A stretch of DNA of 64,000 nucleotides from Duganella sp. Root1480D1 (GTDB lineage Bacteria > Pseudomonadota > Gammaproteobacteria > Burkholderiales > Burkholderiaceae_D), in NCBI RefSeq assembly GCF_001427305.1, contig NZ_LMFZ01000045.1, forward strand, positions 60,598 through 124,597. Reading direction: 5' to 3'. Position numbers and translations under genes: made by a program. The notes beneath the pieces are model-generated. The model saw only the letters and a list, made by a program, of their open reading frames with translations, was not told the origin of the DNA and made no database searches. Positions 1-8,954 of this stretch are shown in pieces; the stretch's first letter is position 1; every line of letters begins with the position of its first letter.

Positions 1-179
1 GCGGCCAATTGCCGCATGGCAAGCAGAATTTTAAAACTTTTTTTGAATGTCGCAATTAAGTCTGGAATTAAAGAAACTTTAGTTAATTCAATGGCTTGCA
101 ATATTTCTTTATGTTACTTGTCATTTCGTAGTAACAATAATACTTTTAAATAAAAACGGCTGGCAAATCGAATGAAAAT

Positions 180-1631
180 TTATTTGGGCGCATTGGCGAC
201 ATTCACTTGTACGGCGCTGGAAGTAGTCACGTTTCCAGCAGCATCGTAGGCGAGGGCGACCAGGGTGTTGATGCCATTGGCAACGGTGGTGGAATCCCAG
301 CTGAAGCCGAAGGGGACGGAGCTGTCGGAAGCGACCAGGCTGCCGTTTACCTTCAGGTCGACACGCGACACGCCCACGTTATCGGATGCCGTCACGTCAA
401 ACACCACGAGGCCCGAAACGCTGCTGCTGCCACCAGGCGTGGCGATGGAGACGCTGGGTGGCGACGTGTCGGGCACCGGCACAGGCTTGGCGGCGGCAAC
501 CGCTGCGGCGGCATTGACTCGGCCGTAACCGAAATAGATGTCGCGTCCTGCCGTCCCGAGGTCGACCGCAGTATTGAATAAGATGTTTTGCACCTGGTCA
601 GCAGTCAGGGCCGGATTTACCGACATAACGAGGGCGCCGACGGCAGCCGCGATCGGGCTGGAAAACGAGGTGCCGTTCACGCCGCCGTAGCCGCCGCCTT
701 TGACGGTGGTGTAAATGCCCGACCCGGGAGCCGACAGCGCGACAAAGGCGCCATAACTGGAGAAACTCGAGCGTGCGTCGTTCGGGTCAGTCGAGGACAC
801 CGGAATCATACTTGTGGTCGGGATAAAGCCTTCGTCACGGTTGTAGTTGCCGGCTGAAACGAAGAGCAGACCGCCCTTGCTGCGCAGGTAATTGGCAGCG
901 CTCTGCACCGCCTGGCTGGACGGGACGCTGGCGTAGCTGATATTCGCAATCCTGGCGCCGTGGTCGGCTGCCCACGTGAGCCCGCTGGCCATGGTGGAGA
1001 AATACGCGTAGCAGGAGCCGGAACTGACAAAGGCAATGCGGACGGGCATGATCTTGGCCCGGCCGGCGACACCCGCAACTCCCAGTGCGTTATTGGTCAC
1101 GGCAGCGGCGGAACCGGCAACCTTGGTGCCGTGGCCGCACACGTCGGCTGTGTTGGTATTGTTGTCGTAGCTGTTATATCCCGCGACCATATTCGCAGCC
1201 AGGTCGGCATGGGCCGAATCGACCCCGGAGTCGAGGATGGCAATGGTAATGCCCGAACCTTGGGCAGAATCCCAGGCGGTATTGGCAGCAATCTTATTGA
1301 TATGCCACTCACTGCCGAGGTAAGGGTCATTGGCTGTGGCTGCGACTGGCACCATCTGGTCCAATTCGGCGAACTTGAAATGCGGGTTGTTTTTTAGCCT
1401 GTTGACCATGGCCCGTTCGGAGCCTTTGGTTAGTTCAATAATATGAATATTACTTTGTCCTAGCTTCCTGAGCTTTCCAAACCCGCCCGGGGCGAGAAAC
1501 TGTGACATTGCGTCGACGGTAAGGCCCGCTCTCGGCTCCACCAGGATGCGGCCCGGTGCAAACAATTCTGGCTGGGAGGCGAGGGCTGGGGCCGCAAAGG
1601 CGGCGAGGGCGACTACGGTGATAGATTTCAT
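180..1631 (-). CDS. Secreted subtilisin-like serine protease (peptidase S8) with C-terminal Ig-like domain
   Basis: The protein has 483 residues and a Sec signal peptide of about 19 residues (hydrophobic run ending in PALAS). An inhibitor-like propeptide covers about residues 25-95. The S8 catalytic domain follows, with Asp134 in ILDSGVD, His167 in CGHGTKVAGS, the oxyanion Asn262 in SAGN and the nucleophile Ser322 in NGTSFSSP. After about residue 385 a proline-rich linker leads to one bacterial Ig-like domain (about 390-480), the type often found on exported proteases. It is predicted to be an extracellular endopeptidase that matures by losing its propeptide. It stands alone, transcribed leftward and divergent from the fatty-acid oxidation gene. 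It has no PEP-CTERM tail, unlike several other exported proteins nearby. Confidence 0.93.
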   Translation of the reverse strand: MKSITVVALAAFAAPALASQPELFAPGRILVEPRAGLTVDAMSQFLAPGGFGKLRKLGQSNIHIIELTKGSERAMVNRLKNNPHFKFAELDQMVPVAATANDPYLGSEWHINKIAANTAWDSAQGSGITIAILDSGVDSAHADLAANMVAGYNSYDNNTNTADVCGHGTKVAGSAAAVTNNALGVAGVAGRAKIMPVRIAFVSSGSCYAYFSTMASGLTWAADHGARIANISYASVPSSQAVQSAANYLRSKGGLLFVSAGNYNRDEGFIPTTSMIPVSSTDPNDARSSFSSYGAFVALSAPGSGIYTTVKGGGYGGVNGTSFSSPIAAAVGALVMSVNPALTADQVQNILFNTAVDLGTAGRDIYFGYGRVNAAAAVAAAKPVPVPDTSPPSVSIATPGGSSSVSGLVVFDVTASDNVGVSRVDLKVNGSLVASDSSVPFGFSWDSTTVANGINTLVALAYDAAGNVTTSSAVQVNVANAPK

Positions 1632-1841
1632 GGTGCGAGTCCTTATGCTTGAACACGTATCAGAATCCAGAAGTCGATATTAGGCGCCGATTTGTTGCGT
1701 AGCAAGCGCTATCAGCGGTTTCTTTTGTAAAATCAGATACTTACAATATTCAAGTAATGAAGAACTGCGCACGACCGTTCTATTTCTGGGGTATAGTATC
1801 TGCTCGGCACCACCATCAAACCAAGAAGGAAGAGACAATCC

Positions 1842-3929
1842 ATGAGCGCAGACTACGCAGTCCACGGTTCCATCGCCGTCATTTCGCTGAATAATCCTCC
1901 GGTCAACGGCCTTGGCCTGGCCACGCGTGCCGCGGCGGTCGAAGGAATTCGCAAAGCCGAGGAAGACAGTGCCGTTAAGGCTGTGGTGTTGACTGGCGCA
2001 GGCAAGGCATTTTCCGGCGGCGCGGATATCAAGGAATTCAATTCTCCCAAAGCGTTGACCGAGCCGACCCTGCACAGCCTGATCCGCGCGGTCGAGGGTT
2101 GCAGCAAGCCGGTGGTGGCCGCCATCCATTCGGTTGCCATGGGTGGTGGGCTGGAACTGGCATTGGGGTGCCATTACCGTGTAGCGTTGCCTGGCGCCCA
2201 GATCGCTTTGCCGGAAGTGAAACTTGGCTTGCTGCCGGGTGCCGGCGGCACCCAGCGCCTGCCGCGCGTGCTCGGCCTGGAGATGGCGCTGAACATGGTT
2301 GTCTCCGGCACGCCTGTACTGTCCGAGAAACTGGCTGGTACCGCTTTGTTCGACAAGCTGCTGCCAGCCGGGGCCGACCTGCTTGCCGAGGCAAAGGGTT
2401 TTGCCGAAAGCATTGCCGATGTTCGCCCATTGCCGAAAGTACGCGACCGGAAAGTCGATTACCCGAATCATGAAGCATTCCTGCAGTTCAGCCGAAACAC
2501 CGTCAAAGCGGTCGCCGGTCCGTTCCCGGCTCCGCTGGAATGCCTGGAAACCGTGGCGGCCTCGGTTACCATGGAGTTCGAGGCCGGGCTGAAGTTCGAG
2601 CGCGAGCGCTTCCTGCACCTGATGCAGACTACCGAATGCAAATCCCTGCGCCATGCATTTATCGCGGAGCGTGCTGCAAGCAAGATTCCCGATGTCACGG
2701 CCGATACCCCCGTTCGCGAGATCCGCAAGGCAGCCGTGATCGGCGCCGGCACCATGGGCGGCGGCATTGCGATGAACTTTGCCAATGCGGGTATTCCGGT
2801 CATGCTGCTCGAGACCAGGCAGGAAGCGCTGGACAAGGGTTTGGCAACCATCCGCAAGAACTATGAAAACACCCTGAAGAAGGGCAAGCTGACGCAGGAT
2901 AAATTCGACCAGCGCGTGGCCTTGATCGGCGGCACCCTGGATTACGCGGCGATTGCCGATGCCGATATCGTCATCGAAGCGGTGTTCGAGGAGATGGGCG
3001 TCAAGGAGGCCGTATTCCGCAAGCTGGACGAGGTTATGAAGCCGGGGGCGATCCTGGCCTCCAACACCTCGACGCTGGACCTGGACAAGATTGCCGCTTT
3101 CACCAGCCGTCCGCAGGATGTGATCGGAACGCACTTCTTCAGTCCTGCTAACGTGATGAAATTGCTCGAGGTGGTACGCGGCAAGGCAAGCGGCAAAGAC
3201 GTGCTGGCCACCACCATGGCGTTATCGAAGAAGTTGAAAAAGACCGGTGTGGTGTCGGGTGTTTGCGATGGCTTTATCGGCAACCGCATGATCGAACAGT
3301 ACTTCCGCCAGGCTGGCTTCCTGCTGGAGGAAGGCGCGTTGCCGGAGCAGGTGGATAAGGCGATTGAAAAATTCGGCTTCCCAATGGGGCCTTTCCGCAT
3401 GAGCGACCTGGCAGGCAATGACATTGGCTGGTACATCCGCAAGCGCCGGTACGTCGAGAAGCCGGACGTGGTGTACTCCAGGACCGCCGACCTGCTGTGC
3501 GAGATGGGCCGTTTTGGGCAGAAAACCAGCGGCGGCTGGTATGACTATAAAGAAGGCGACCGTAAGGCATACCCAAGCGCGGTGGTGAACGAGATGATCG
3601 TCAAGCACTCGGCCGATATTGGCGTTGAGCGCCGCCAGATCGGCGAGCAGGAAATTGTTGAGCGACTGATTTATGCGCTGGTGAATGAAGGCGCCTTGAT
3701 CCTGGAAGAGGGCATTGCCTTACGCGCTTCCGACATCGACATGGTCTACCTGACCGGCTACGGCTTCCCCTTGTACCGTGGCGGCCCGATGTTCTATGCC
3801 GACACGGTTGGCCTGGTGAATGTGCTGGGCAGCATCGAGAAGTTCGCCAAGGGTCGCCATAGCGAAGCATGGAAACCGGCCCCGCTGCTGGCCAAGCTGG
3901 CAGCGGAAGGCAAGGGTTTCAATAGTTGA
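1842..3929 (+). CDS. Bifunctional enoyl-CoA hydratase / 3-hydroxyacyl-CoA dehydrogenase (FadB/FadJ-type)
   Basis: At 695 residues this is close to the usual size of the fatty-acid beta-oxidation alpha subunit. The N-terminal crotonase domain (about 1-190) has the oxyanion-hole segments GKAFSGGADI and MGGGLELALG and the glutamates in GGGLEL and LPEVKLG. The dehydrogenase part begins near residue 296 with the NAD-binding loop VIGAGTMGGG and carries the catalytic segment GTHFFSPANVMKLLEVV. A C-terminal dehydrogenase domain pair follows. It should hydrate enoyl-CoA and oxidise 3-hydroxyacyl-CoA in the cytoplasm. The start is supported by an AAGGAAGAG ribosome site just upstream. The partner thiolase is not adjacent, so I give no fadB/fadJ symbol; a monofunctional use in another acyl-CoA pathway is possible. 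Confidence 0.93.
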   Translation: MSADYAVHGSIAVISLNNPPVNGLGLATRAAAVEGIRKAEEDSAVKAVVLTGAGKAFSGGADIKEFNSPKALTEPTLHSLIRAVEGCSKPVVAAIHSVAMGGGLELALGCHYRVALPGAQIALPEVKLGLLPGAGGTQRLPRVLGLEMALNMVVSGTPVLSEKLAGTALFDKLLPAGADLLAEAKGFAESIADVRPLPKVRDRKVDYPNHEAFLQFSRNTVKAVAGPFPAPLECLETVAASVTMEFEAGLKFERERFLHLMQTTECKSLRHAFIAERAASKIPDVTADTPVREIRKAAVIGAGTMGGGIAMNFANAGIPVMLLETRQEALDKGLATIRKNYENTLKKGKLTQDKFDQRVALIGGTLDYAAIADADIVIEAVFEEMGVKEAVFRKLDEVMKPGAILASNTSTLDLDKIAAFTSRPQDVIGTHFFSPANVMKLLEVVRGKASGKDVLATTMALSKKLKKTGVVSGVCDGFIGNRMIEQYFRQAGFLLEEGALPEQVDKAIEKFGFPMGPFRMSDLAGNDIGWYIRKRRYVEKPDVVYSRTADLLCEMGRFGQKTSGGWYDYKEGDRKAYPSAVVNEMIVKHSADIGVERRQIGEQEIVERLIYALVNEGALILEEGIALRASDIDMVYLTGYGFPLYRGGPMFYADTVGLVNVLGSIEKFAKGRHSEAWKPAPLLAKLAAEGKGFNS

Positions 3930-3982
3930 AACGGAGCCGCCCGCGTCCGCAGCAAGCCCAGTGTCCCGGCACTGGAAGGTAA

Positions 3983-4525
3983 TCAGGCAATGCGTTTGCG
4001 CATGCGCGTCAACGGTACCGAGACGTTGCCGGGCAGCGCAATCGCGAAGTCCTCTACCGATTCAAAGCCGCAGGCAGCATAGAGCGGCACGCCAGGCATG
4101 GTGGCCGCAAGTTCCATTGCCAGGAAACCGGCTGCGGCGGCCTCGCGTTCGCAGTGTTCCATCAGCATGCGCCCCAGGCCCTGGCGCGGCGCCGCCGGAT
4201 CGACAAAGAAAGCCCGGATGCGGGCGGGCTGGGTCGCTTGATCGAGCAGTGGATCTGGTCCCGATTTGTGCCGGTCCCCGCCGAACAGGGTGGCGCGCTT
4301 GCTCCAGCCGCCACAGGCCCGCAGTTCGCCATCGCGTTCGATGACGAAGTAAGTTCCATCCTCCACCAGTTGCGTATCGACGCCGAAGACATGGCGCGTC
4401 ACGGCGGCGGCCTGTTCGTCGGTATAGAAACCCTTGCTGAGCTGGATTCCCGAGCGCCGGATCAGGGCCTCCATGGCCGGGATATCGGCTGTTGTGGCGA
4501 TGCGCAGTGTGGCTGGATTTGTCAT
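3983..4525 (-). CDS. GNAT family N-acetyltransferase
   Basis: This 180-residue protein has one GNAT fold. The N-terminal half (LRIATTADIPAMEALI) is the usual strand 1-helix 1. The acetyl-CoA loop is RQGLGRMLMEHCEREA near residue 115, and the C-terminal strand ends at YAACGFESVEDF. The central segment with AFFVDPAAPRQG is typical of stand-alone acetyltransferases that modify small molecules or protein N-termini. The substrate cannot be read from the sequence. It lies 40 bp from, and divergent to, the solute-binding protein gene. No Shine-Dalgarno sequence is obvious at this ATG, so the exact start is less certain than the family. Confidence 0.85.
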   Translation of the reverse strand: MTNPATLRIATTADIPAMEALIRRSGIQLSKGFYTDEQAAAVTRHVFGVDTQLVEDGTYFVIERDGELRACGGWSKRATLFGGDRHKSGPDPLLDQATQPARIRAFFVDPAAPRQGLGRMLMEHCEREAAAAGFLAMELAATMPGVPLYAACGFESVEDFAIALPGNVSVPLTRMRKRIA

Positions 4526-4564
4526 TCGGAAATGCTATCATAGGGTGGCACCCAGGGAGAAACC

Positions 4565-5308
4565 ATGCGCAAATTTGCTGCTGCAATCTTCGCCTTGCTT
4601 TGCTGCCTTCCGGCGGCCGCCCGCGACCTGCTGGTGATCGGAACCCATTTCGAACGCGTGTACGAGCGCGGCCAGGAAGGCGAGATCGTCGGCCTGGGAC
4701 CGGAGGTGGTGCGCCTCATCGCCCAACGCCTGGGGCATCGCGCAGTCTTTGAACTTTACCCATGGGCGCGTGCCCAGGCCCTGGTCGCACAGGGCAAGGC
4801 CGATATCCTTGTCGGTCCCTACAAGACATTCGAGCGCCAGCAGCTCATGTCGTTTTCGAAGCTGCCGTTCTACCAGGACCAGATGGTGTTTTACGTCCGT
4901 AAAGGCGCGATGCAGGACTGGGATGGGGATTATGCTTCCTTGTCCGAACAGCGCATCGCTATCGTCAATGGCTGGTCTTATGGTGCGGGATTCGACAAGG
5001 CCCGTCCGCAGCTAAGGCTGGACGTGGTGAATAGCGTCGACAGCGGGCTGAAAATGCTGGCGGCACAACATGCGCAAATGTTTGCCAGTAATCGCCGCAA
5101 TACGGAGCCGGTGCTGGGCAGGCTGGGCTTGTCCGGCCAGTTGGCCATGCTGCCGCGCGTAATCGAGGTGCAGGAGGGATACTTCGCATTCCCGAAGCGT
5201 CCCGCCGGAGACGCGTTGCGCAAGGAATTCGATGCTGAATTCCAGCGCCTGGTCGATAGCGGGGAGCTGAAGCGCCTCGGCCTGCGGCACGAAGTGAATG
5301 TGCCTTAG
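4565..5308 (+). CDS. Periplasmic solute-binding protein (family 3, amino-acid type)
   Basis: A 247-residue exported protein with a signal peptide (MRKFAAAIFALLCCLPAAA) followed by the two-lobe fold of family 3 extracellular solute-binding proteins. The segments GLGPEVVRLIAQRLGH, ARAQALVAQGKADILVGPYKT and FPKRPAGDALRKEFDAEFQ are the conserved first-lobe, ligand-site and C-terminal helix regions. No permease or ATPase gene is adjacent. In betaproteobacteria, orphan proteins of this family often serve as sensors or act with a distant transporter; the ligand is unknown. A GGGAGA ribosome site precedes the ATG. Its end overlaps the convergent nadB gene by 4 bp. Confidence 0.85.
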   Translation: MRKFAAAIFALLCCLPAAARDLLVIGTHFERVYERGQEGEIVGLGPEVVRLIAQRLGHRAVFELYPWARAQALVAQGKADILVGPYKTFERQQLMSFSKLPFYQDQMVFYVRKGAMQDWDGDYASLSEQRIAIVNGWSYGAGFDKARPQLRLDVVNSVDSGLKMLAAQHAQMFASNRRNTEPVLGRLGLSGQLAMLPRVIEVQEGYFAFPKRPAGDALRKEFDAEFQRLVDSGELKRLGLRHEVNVP

Positions 5309-6912
5309 CGGCGCTCCGGCGTGAGCACGGTCGGCAGCGCCTTCGGCAACGTGGCTGGATAGTCCCGGCTGAAATGCAGGCCGCGGCTTTCCCGCCGCTG
5401 CAGGGCGCTGTTGACGATCAGCGAGGCGACCTCCACCAGGTTGCGCAGTTCCAGCAAGTCGCTGGTGATGCGGAAATGGCGGTAGTACTCGTCGATTTCC
5501 TCCTTCAGCAGGGCGATGCGGTGTTGAGCACGCTCCAGGCGCTTGGTGGTGCGGACAATGCCCACGTAGTTCCACATGAAGCGGCGCAGTTCGTCCCAGT
5601 TGTGGGCAATGACCACTTCTTCGTCGGCATCGGTCACGCGGCTTTCATCCCAATCGGGCAGGTATGGCGTGCTTTCCTTATCCTTGGCGAGGATGTCCTG
5701 GGCGCAGGCACGGCCGATCACCACGCATTCGAGCAGGGAGTTGCTGGCGAGGCGGTTGGCGCCATGCAGGCCGGTGCAGGCGGTTTCACCCACGGCATAC
5801 AAGCCTGGAAGATCGGTGCGGCCGAACAGGTCGGTCACCACGCCGCCGCAGGTGTAATGTGCGGCCGGCACGATCGGAATCGGTTGCCTGGTGATGTCGA
5901 TGCCCAGTTCCAGGCAGCGGGCATAAATGGTCGGGAAGTGCTCGATCAGGAAGTCGGCAGGCTTGTGGCTGATGTCCAGGTGTACGTAATCTAGGCCGCG
6001 CTTCTTGATCTCGAAGTCGATGGCGCGCGCCACGACGTCGCGCGGCGCCAGTTCGGCGCGTTCGTCGTGGGCCAGCATGAAGCGCTGGCCGGCGGCGGCA
6101 CCGGCTTCCGGCGGCAGTTTGAGCAGCCCCCCTTCGCCGCGGATCGCTTCCGTAATCAGGAAGGACTTGGCGTAGGGGTGGTACAGGCAGGTCGGGTGGA
6201 ACTGGATGAACTCCATGTTCGATACGCGGCAACCGGCGCGCCAGGCCATCGCAATGCCGTCGCCGCTGGCGGTGTCGGGATTGGTGGTGTACAGGTAGAC
6301 CTTGCCGGCGCCGCCGGTCGCCATCACCGTATGTTCGGCGGTGACAGTGTGCACCCGGCCGGTTGTCACGTCTTGCACATACAGGCCGTGGCAGCGTGGC
6401 TGCGAGCTGGCCGGGCGCGGCCCCAGCTTGTCGGTGGTGATCAGGTCAATTGCGCAATGCTGCTCGAACAGGCTGATATTCGGATGCGCACGCACTTTTT
6501 CTTCCAACGTGACCTGCACGGCGTGGCCGGTGGCGTCGGCCGCATGGATGATGCGGCGCTGGCTATGGCCGCCTTCGCGGGTAAGGTGGAAGCCCAGTTC
6601 GGCGCTTTCGTCGCGGGTGAAAGGAACGCCGAGGCCAATCAGCCATTCGATGGCCTCGCGTCCATGCTCGACGATGAAACGGGTGGCGCCTTCATCGCAC
6701 AAGCCGCCGCCGGCCACCAGCGTGTCGGCAATATGCTGTTCGTGGCTGTCGCCAGAATCGAGCACGGCGGCAATGCCGCCCTGGGCCCAGTTGCTGGCGC
6801 CATCGAGCAGCGCGCGTTTGGAAATGATGGCTACTTTGCGGCTTTCCGCCAGGTGGAGTGCAACAGAGAGGCCGGCCAGGCCGCTGCCGACAATCACAAC
6901 GTCGAATTTCAT
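5305..6912 (-). CDS. nadB: L-aspartate oxidase (NAD biosynthesis)
   Basis: This 535-residue flavoprotein has the FAD-binding N-terminus VVIVGSGLAGLSVAL, followed by the family blocks ASNWAQGGIAAV, EGGHSQRRI, FIQFHPTCLY and HGANRLASNSLLE. These match L-aspartate oxidase rather than succinate dehydrogenase, which lacks NadB's short C-terminal helical region. It oxidises aspartate to iminoaspartate, which NadA condenses with dihydroxyacetone phosphate to give quinolinate. It acts in the cytoplasm with FAD bound non-covalently. nadA and nadC are not in the window. It is divergent from prsR with about 100 bp between the starts. Confidence 0.96.
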   Translation of the reverse strand: MKFDVVIVGSGLAGLSVALHLAESRKVAIISKRALLDGASNWAQGGIAAVLDSGDSHEQHIADTLVAGGGLCDEGATRFIVEHGREAIEWLIGLGVPFTRDESAELGFHLTREGGHSQRRIIHAADATGHAVQVTLEEKVRAHPNISLFEQHCAIDLITTDKLGPRPASSQPRCHGLYVQDVTTGRVHTVTAEHTVMATGGAGKVYLYTTNPDTASGDGIAMAWRAGCRVSNMEFIQFHPTCLYHPYAKSFLITEAIRGEGGLLKLPPEAGAAAGQRFMLAHDERAELAPRDVVARAIDFEIKKRGLDYVHLDISHKPADFLIEHFPTIYARCLELGIDITRQPIPIVPAAHYTCGGVVTDLFGRTDLPGLYAVGETACTGLHGANRLASNSLLECVVIGRACAQDILAKDKESTPYLPDWDESRVTDADEEVVIAHNWDELRRFMWNYVGIVRTTKRLERAQHRIALLKEEIDEYYRHFRITSDLLELRNLVEVASLIVNSALQRRESRGLHFSRDYPATLPKALPTVLTPERR

Positions 6913-7013
6913 GGGGTTTCGGATTGTTTTTTCGCGTAATAAGCAACAATATAAACTATTTGCCGTTGCGCTGCCTCAAAAGCCCCACTGACGGCATGCT
7001 GCATCATGGGCTC

Positions 7014-8360
7014 ATGACCAAGAAAAAGCTGCTCGTGGTGGAGGACGACGTCGGCCTGCAAAAGCAGTTGCGCTGGGCCCTGGACGCGTATGAAGTGGTA
7101 TTTGCGGGCAACCGCGATGCCGCCCTCGGCCAGTTGCGCCGTCATCAGCCTGCGGTGGTTACCATGGACCTGGGCCTGCCTCCGGAGCCCGACAGCGCGT
7201 GCGAAGGCTTGCTGTTGCTGCAGCAGATGCTGGCAATTGCGGCCGATACCAAAGTGATCGTCCTGTCGGGCAACCAGGACCGGGAAAATGTGCTGAAAGC
7301 GATGGCGCTTGGCGCCTACGACTTCCACCAGAAGCCCCTGGATGGCGACATGCTGCGCCTGATGGCGGAGCGCGCATTCTTCCTGCACGCCGTCCAGCAG
7401 GATAACCGCCGCATGCTGCAGACCGAGACTGACTCTCCATTGGCGGGCTTGGTGACGCGCGATCCCGGCATGCTGCGGGTGTGCCGCAGCATCGAAAAGG
7501 TCGCTCCCAGTACCGCCACCGTGATGTTGATGGGGGCTTCCGGTTGCGGCAAGGAAGTGCTGGCGCGCGGCCTGCACGAGCTGAGCGCGCGGCATGATCG
7601 GCGCATGGTGGCCATCAATTGCGCTGCCATCCCCGAACACCTGCTTGAAAGCGAGCTGTTTGGCTATGAGAAAGGGGCTTTTACCGGCGCCGAACGGCAG
7701 ACGCTGGGAAAGATCGAACTGGCGGCAGGCGGTACCTTCTTCCTTGACGAAATTGGCGACATGGCGCTGCCGCTGCAGGCAAAGATGCTGCGTTTCCTGC
7801 AGGAGCGCGTGATCGAACGGCTCGGTGGGCGCAGCGAGATTGCGGTCGACGTGCGCATCGTTTGTGCCACGCATCGCAACCTGAAGGTCATGGTCGATGA
7901 AGGCCGTTTTCGGGAAGACCTGTTTTATCGCCTGAGCGAGATTGTGCTGATTGTGCCACCGCTGCGCGAACGGATCGGCGATGCAGTGCTGCTGGCGCAG
8001 CATTTCCGGCACCGCTTCCTGCAAACCGAGGGCCGTCCCGCGCTGCCATTCCATCCGGACGCACTGGCTGCCATTGAAGCGTATGGCTGGCCGGGCAATG
8101 TGCGGGAGATCGAGAATTGCATCAAGCGCGCAGTGATCATGAGTGAAGGCCCGCACATCACGCTTGACGACCTGGGCCTGCCGCCTGGCGCCCCCCAGGC
8201 CGAGAATATCGACTTGCGCGATGCGCGCAATGCCGCCGAATACCGTGTCATGGTGAAGGCGCTGGCGCGAACCGGCGGCAATATCGCGCGTGCTTCCGAA
8301 CTGCTTGGGGTGAGCCGCCCCACGTTGTACGACTTAATGAGCCACCACGGGATCAAGTGA
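7014..8360 (+). CDS. prsR: PEP-CTERM-box sigma-54 response regulator PrsR
   Basis: A 448-residue NtrC-type activator. The receiver domain (about 1-125) has acidic residues in VVEDDVG and the phosphorylation site Asp52 in MDLGLPPEPD. The AAA+ domain (about 140-380) has Walker A GASGCGKE and the sigma-54 contact loop GAFTGAE. A Fis-type helix-turn-helix ends the protein (IARASELLGVSRPTLYDLM). The whole matches the PrsR family that drives PEP-CTERM and exopolysaccharide genes. The open frame extends back to 6858, but this part is low-complexity and noncoding-like. I start at ATG 7014; an in-frame ATG at 6996 is the alternative. PrsR normally pairs with kinase PrsK, which is absent here. Several candidate -24/-12 promoters lie in the following 35 kb. 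Confidence 0.9.
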   Translation: MTKKKLLVVEDDVGLQKQLRWALDAYEVVFAGNRDAALGQLRRHQPAVVTMDLGLPPEPDSACEGLLLLQQMLAIAADTKVIVLSGNQDRENVLKAMALGAYDFHQKPLDGDMLRLMAERAFFLHAVQQDNRRMLQTETDSPLAGLVTRDPGMLRVCRSIEKVAPSTATVMLMGASGCGKEVLARGLHELSARHDRRMVAINCAAIPEHLLESELFGYEKGAFTGAERQTLGKIELAAGGTFFLDEIGDMALPLQAKMLRFLQERVIERLGGRSEIAVDVRIVCATHRNLKVMVDEGRFREDLFYRLSEIVLIVPPLRERIGDAVLLAQHFRHRFLQTEGRPALPFHPDALAAIEAYGWPGNVREIENCIKRAVIMSEGPHITLDDLGLPPGAPQAENIDLRDARNAAEYRVMVKALARTGGNIARASELLGVSRPTLYDLMSHHGIK

Positions 8361-8954
8361 CTCGGCTTCGCGCCACTCGCGGGCCGCTTTCAATTGCTGC
8401 CGCAGGCCGGGGAGGGGGAAGCCGAGCCCATAAGCTTTATGGGCAGCTTCCAATGCGGCCGGCCATTCCTTTTGCCGTACTTTGGCCAATCCAAGGTTAT
8501 ACCAGGCAGCAGCATTGCCCGGCTGCACCTGTAGGGCCGCCTGCAGTTGCTCGATCGCGTCAGCGTCGCGCCGTAGCGACAAGAGATAAGCTCCGAACAG
8601 GGCCCGCGCAGCCCCGTCTTTTGGCACGAAATCGATGGCGCGCTGGAAATAGCATTCGACGCTGTGCCGGGCGCCTGGCGCCTGGTCCTTCTTGATCCGC
8701 AACCCAAGCCGTGCCATCGCGGAAAGGGCGCGGGGATGATTGGGGAAGTGCTCCAGCGTATAGCCGATATCGCCGCCTATCGATCCGGACATCCCCCGCT
8801 GCAGGGCTTCCACCTGCGGGCCGAAATGGAAAGTCTCGACAACGTTTAGTCCTTTCGCGTCTTCCAGGTCGTAATAGTCGCCGCCGGTGGCGCCTTTGCT
8901 GTAAGGCGGACAATCGCTTGCCAGGGCAACAAGCAGGATCAGGTAGGCTGGCAT
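8334..8954 (-). CDS. TPR-repeat protein, partner of the adjacent acyltransferase
   Basis: The 206-residue protein starts with a short hydrophobic segment (MPAYLILLVALASDC) that could be a signal peptide or lipoprotein-like anchor. It then has about three tetratricopeptide repeats, clearest at NAAAWYNLGLAKVRQKEW. TPRs mediate protein-protein contacts; no enzymatic motif is visible. A GGAGAACAGCA ribosome site lies just before the ATG. Its first codons overlap the end of the upstream GNAT-like gene by 16 bp, so the two are probably translated together. Its 3' end overlaps the convergent prsR by 27 bp. The location suggests a role in exopolysaccharide or PEP-CTERM biology, but this is inferred from context only. 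Confidence 0.75.
   Translation of the reverse strand: MPAYLILLVALASDCPPYSKGATGGDYYDLEDAKGLNVVETFHFGPQVEALQRGMSGSIGGDIGYTLEHFPNHPRALSAMARLGLRIKKDQAPGARHSVECYFQRAIDFVPKDGAARALFGAYLLSLRRDADAIEQLQAALQVQPGNAAAWYNLGLAKVRQKEWPAALEAAHKAYGLGFPLPGLRQQLKAAREWREAESLDPVVAH

Noticed and set aside
1680..3134. A 484-codon minus-strand frame over the FadB-type gene
   Set aside because: It is a codon-bias shadow; the plus-strand protein has full catalytic motifs.
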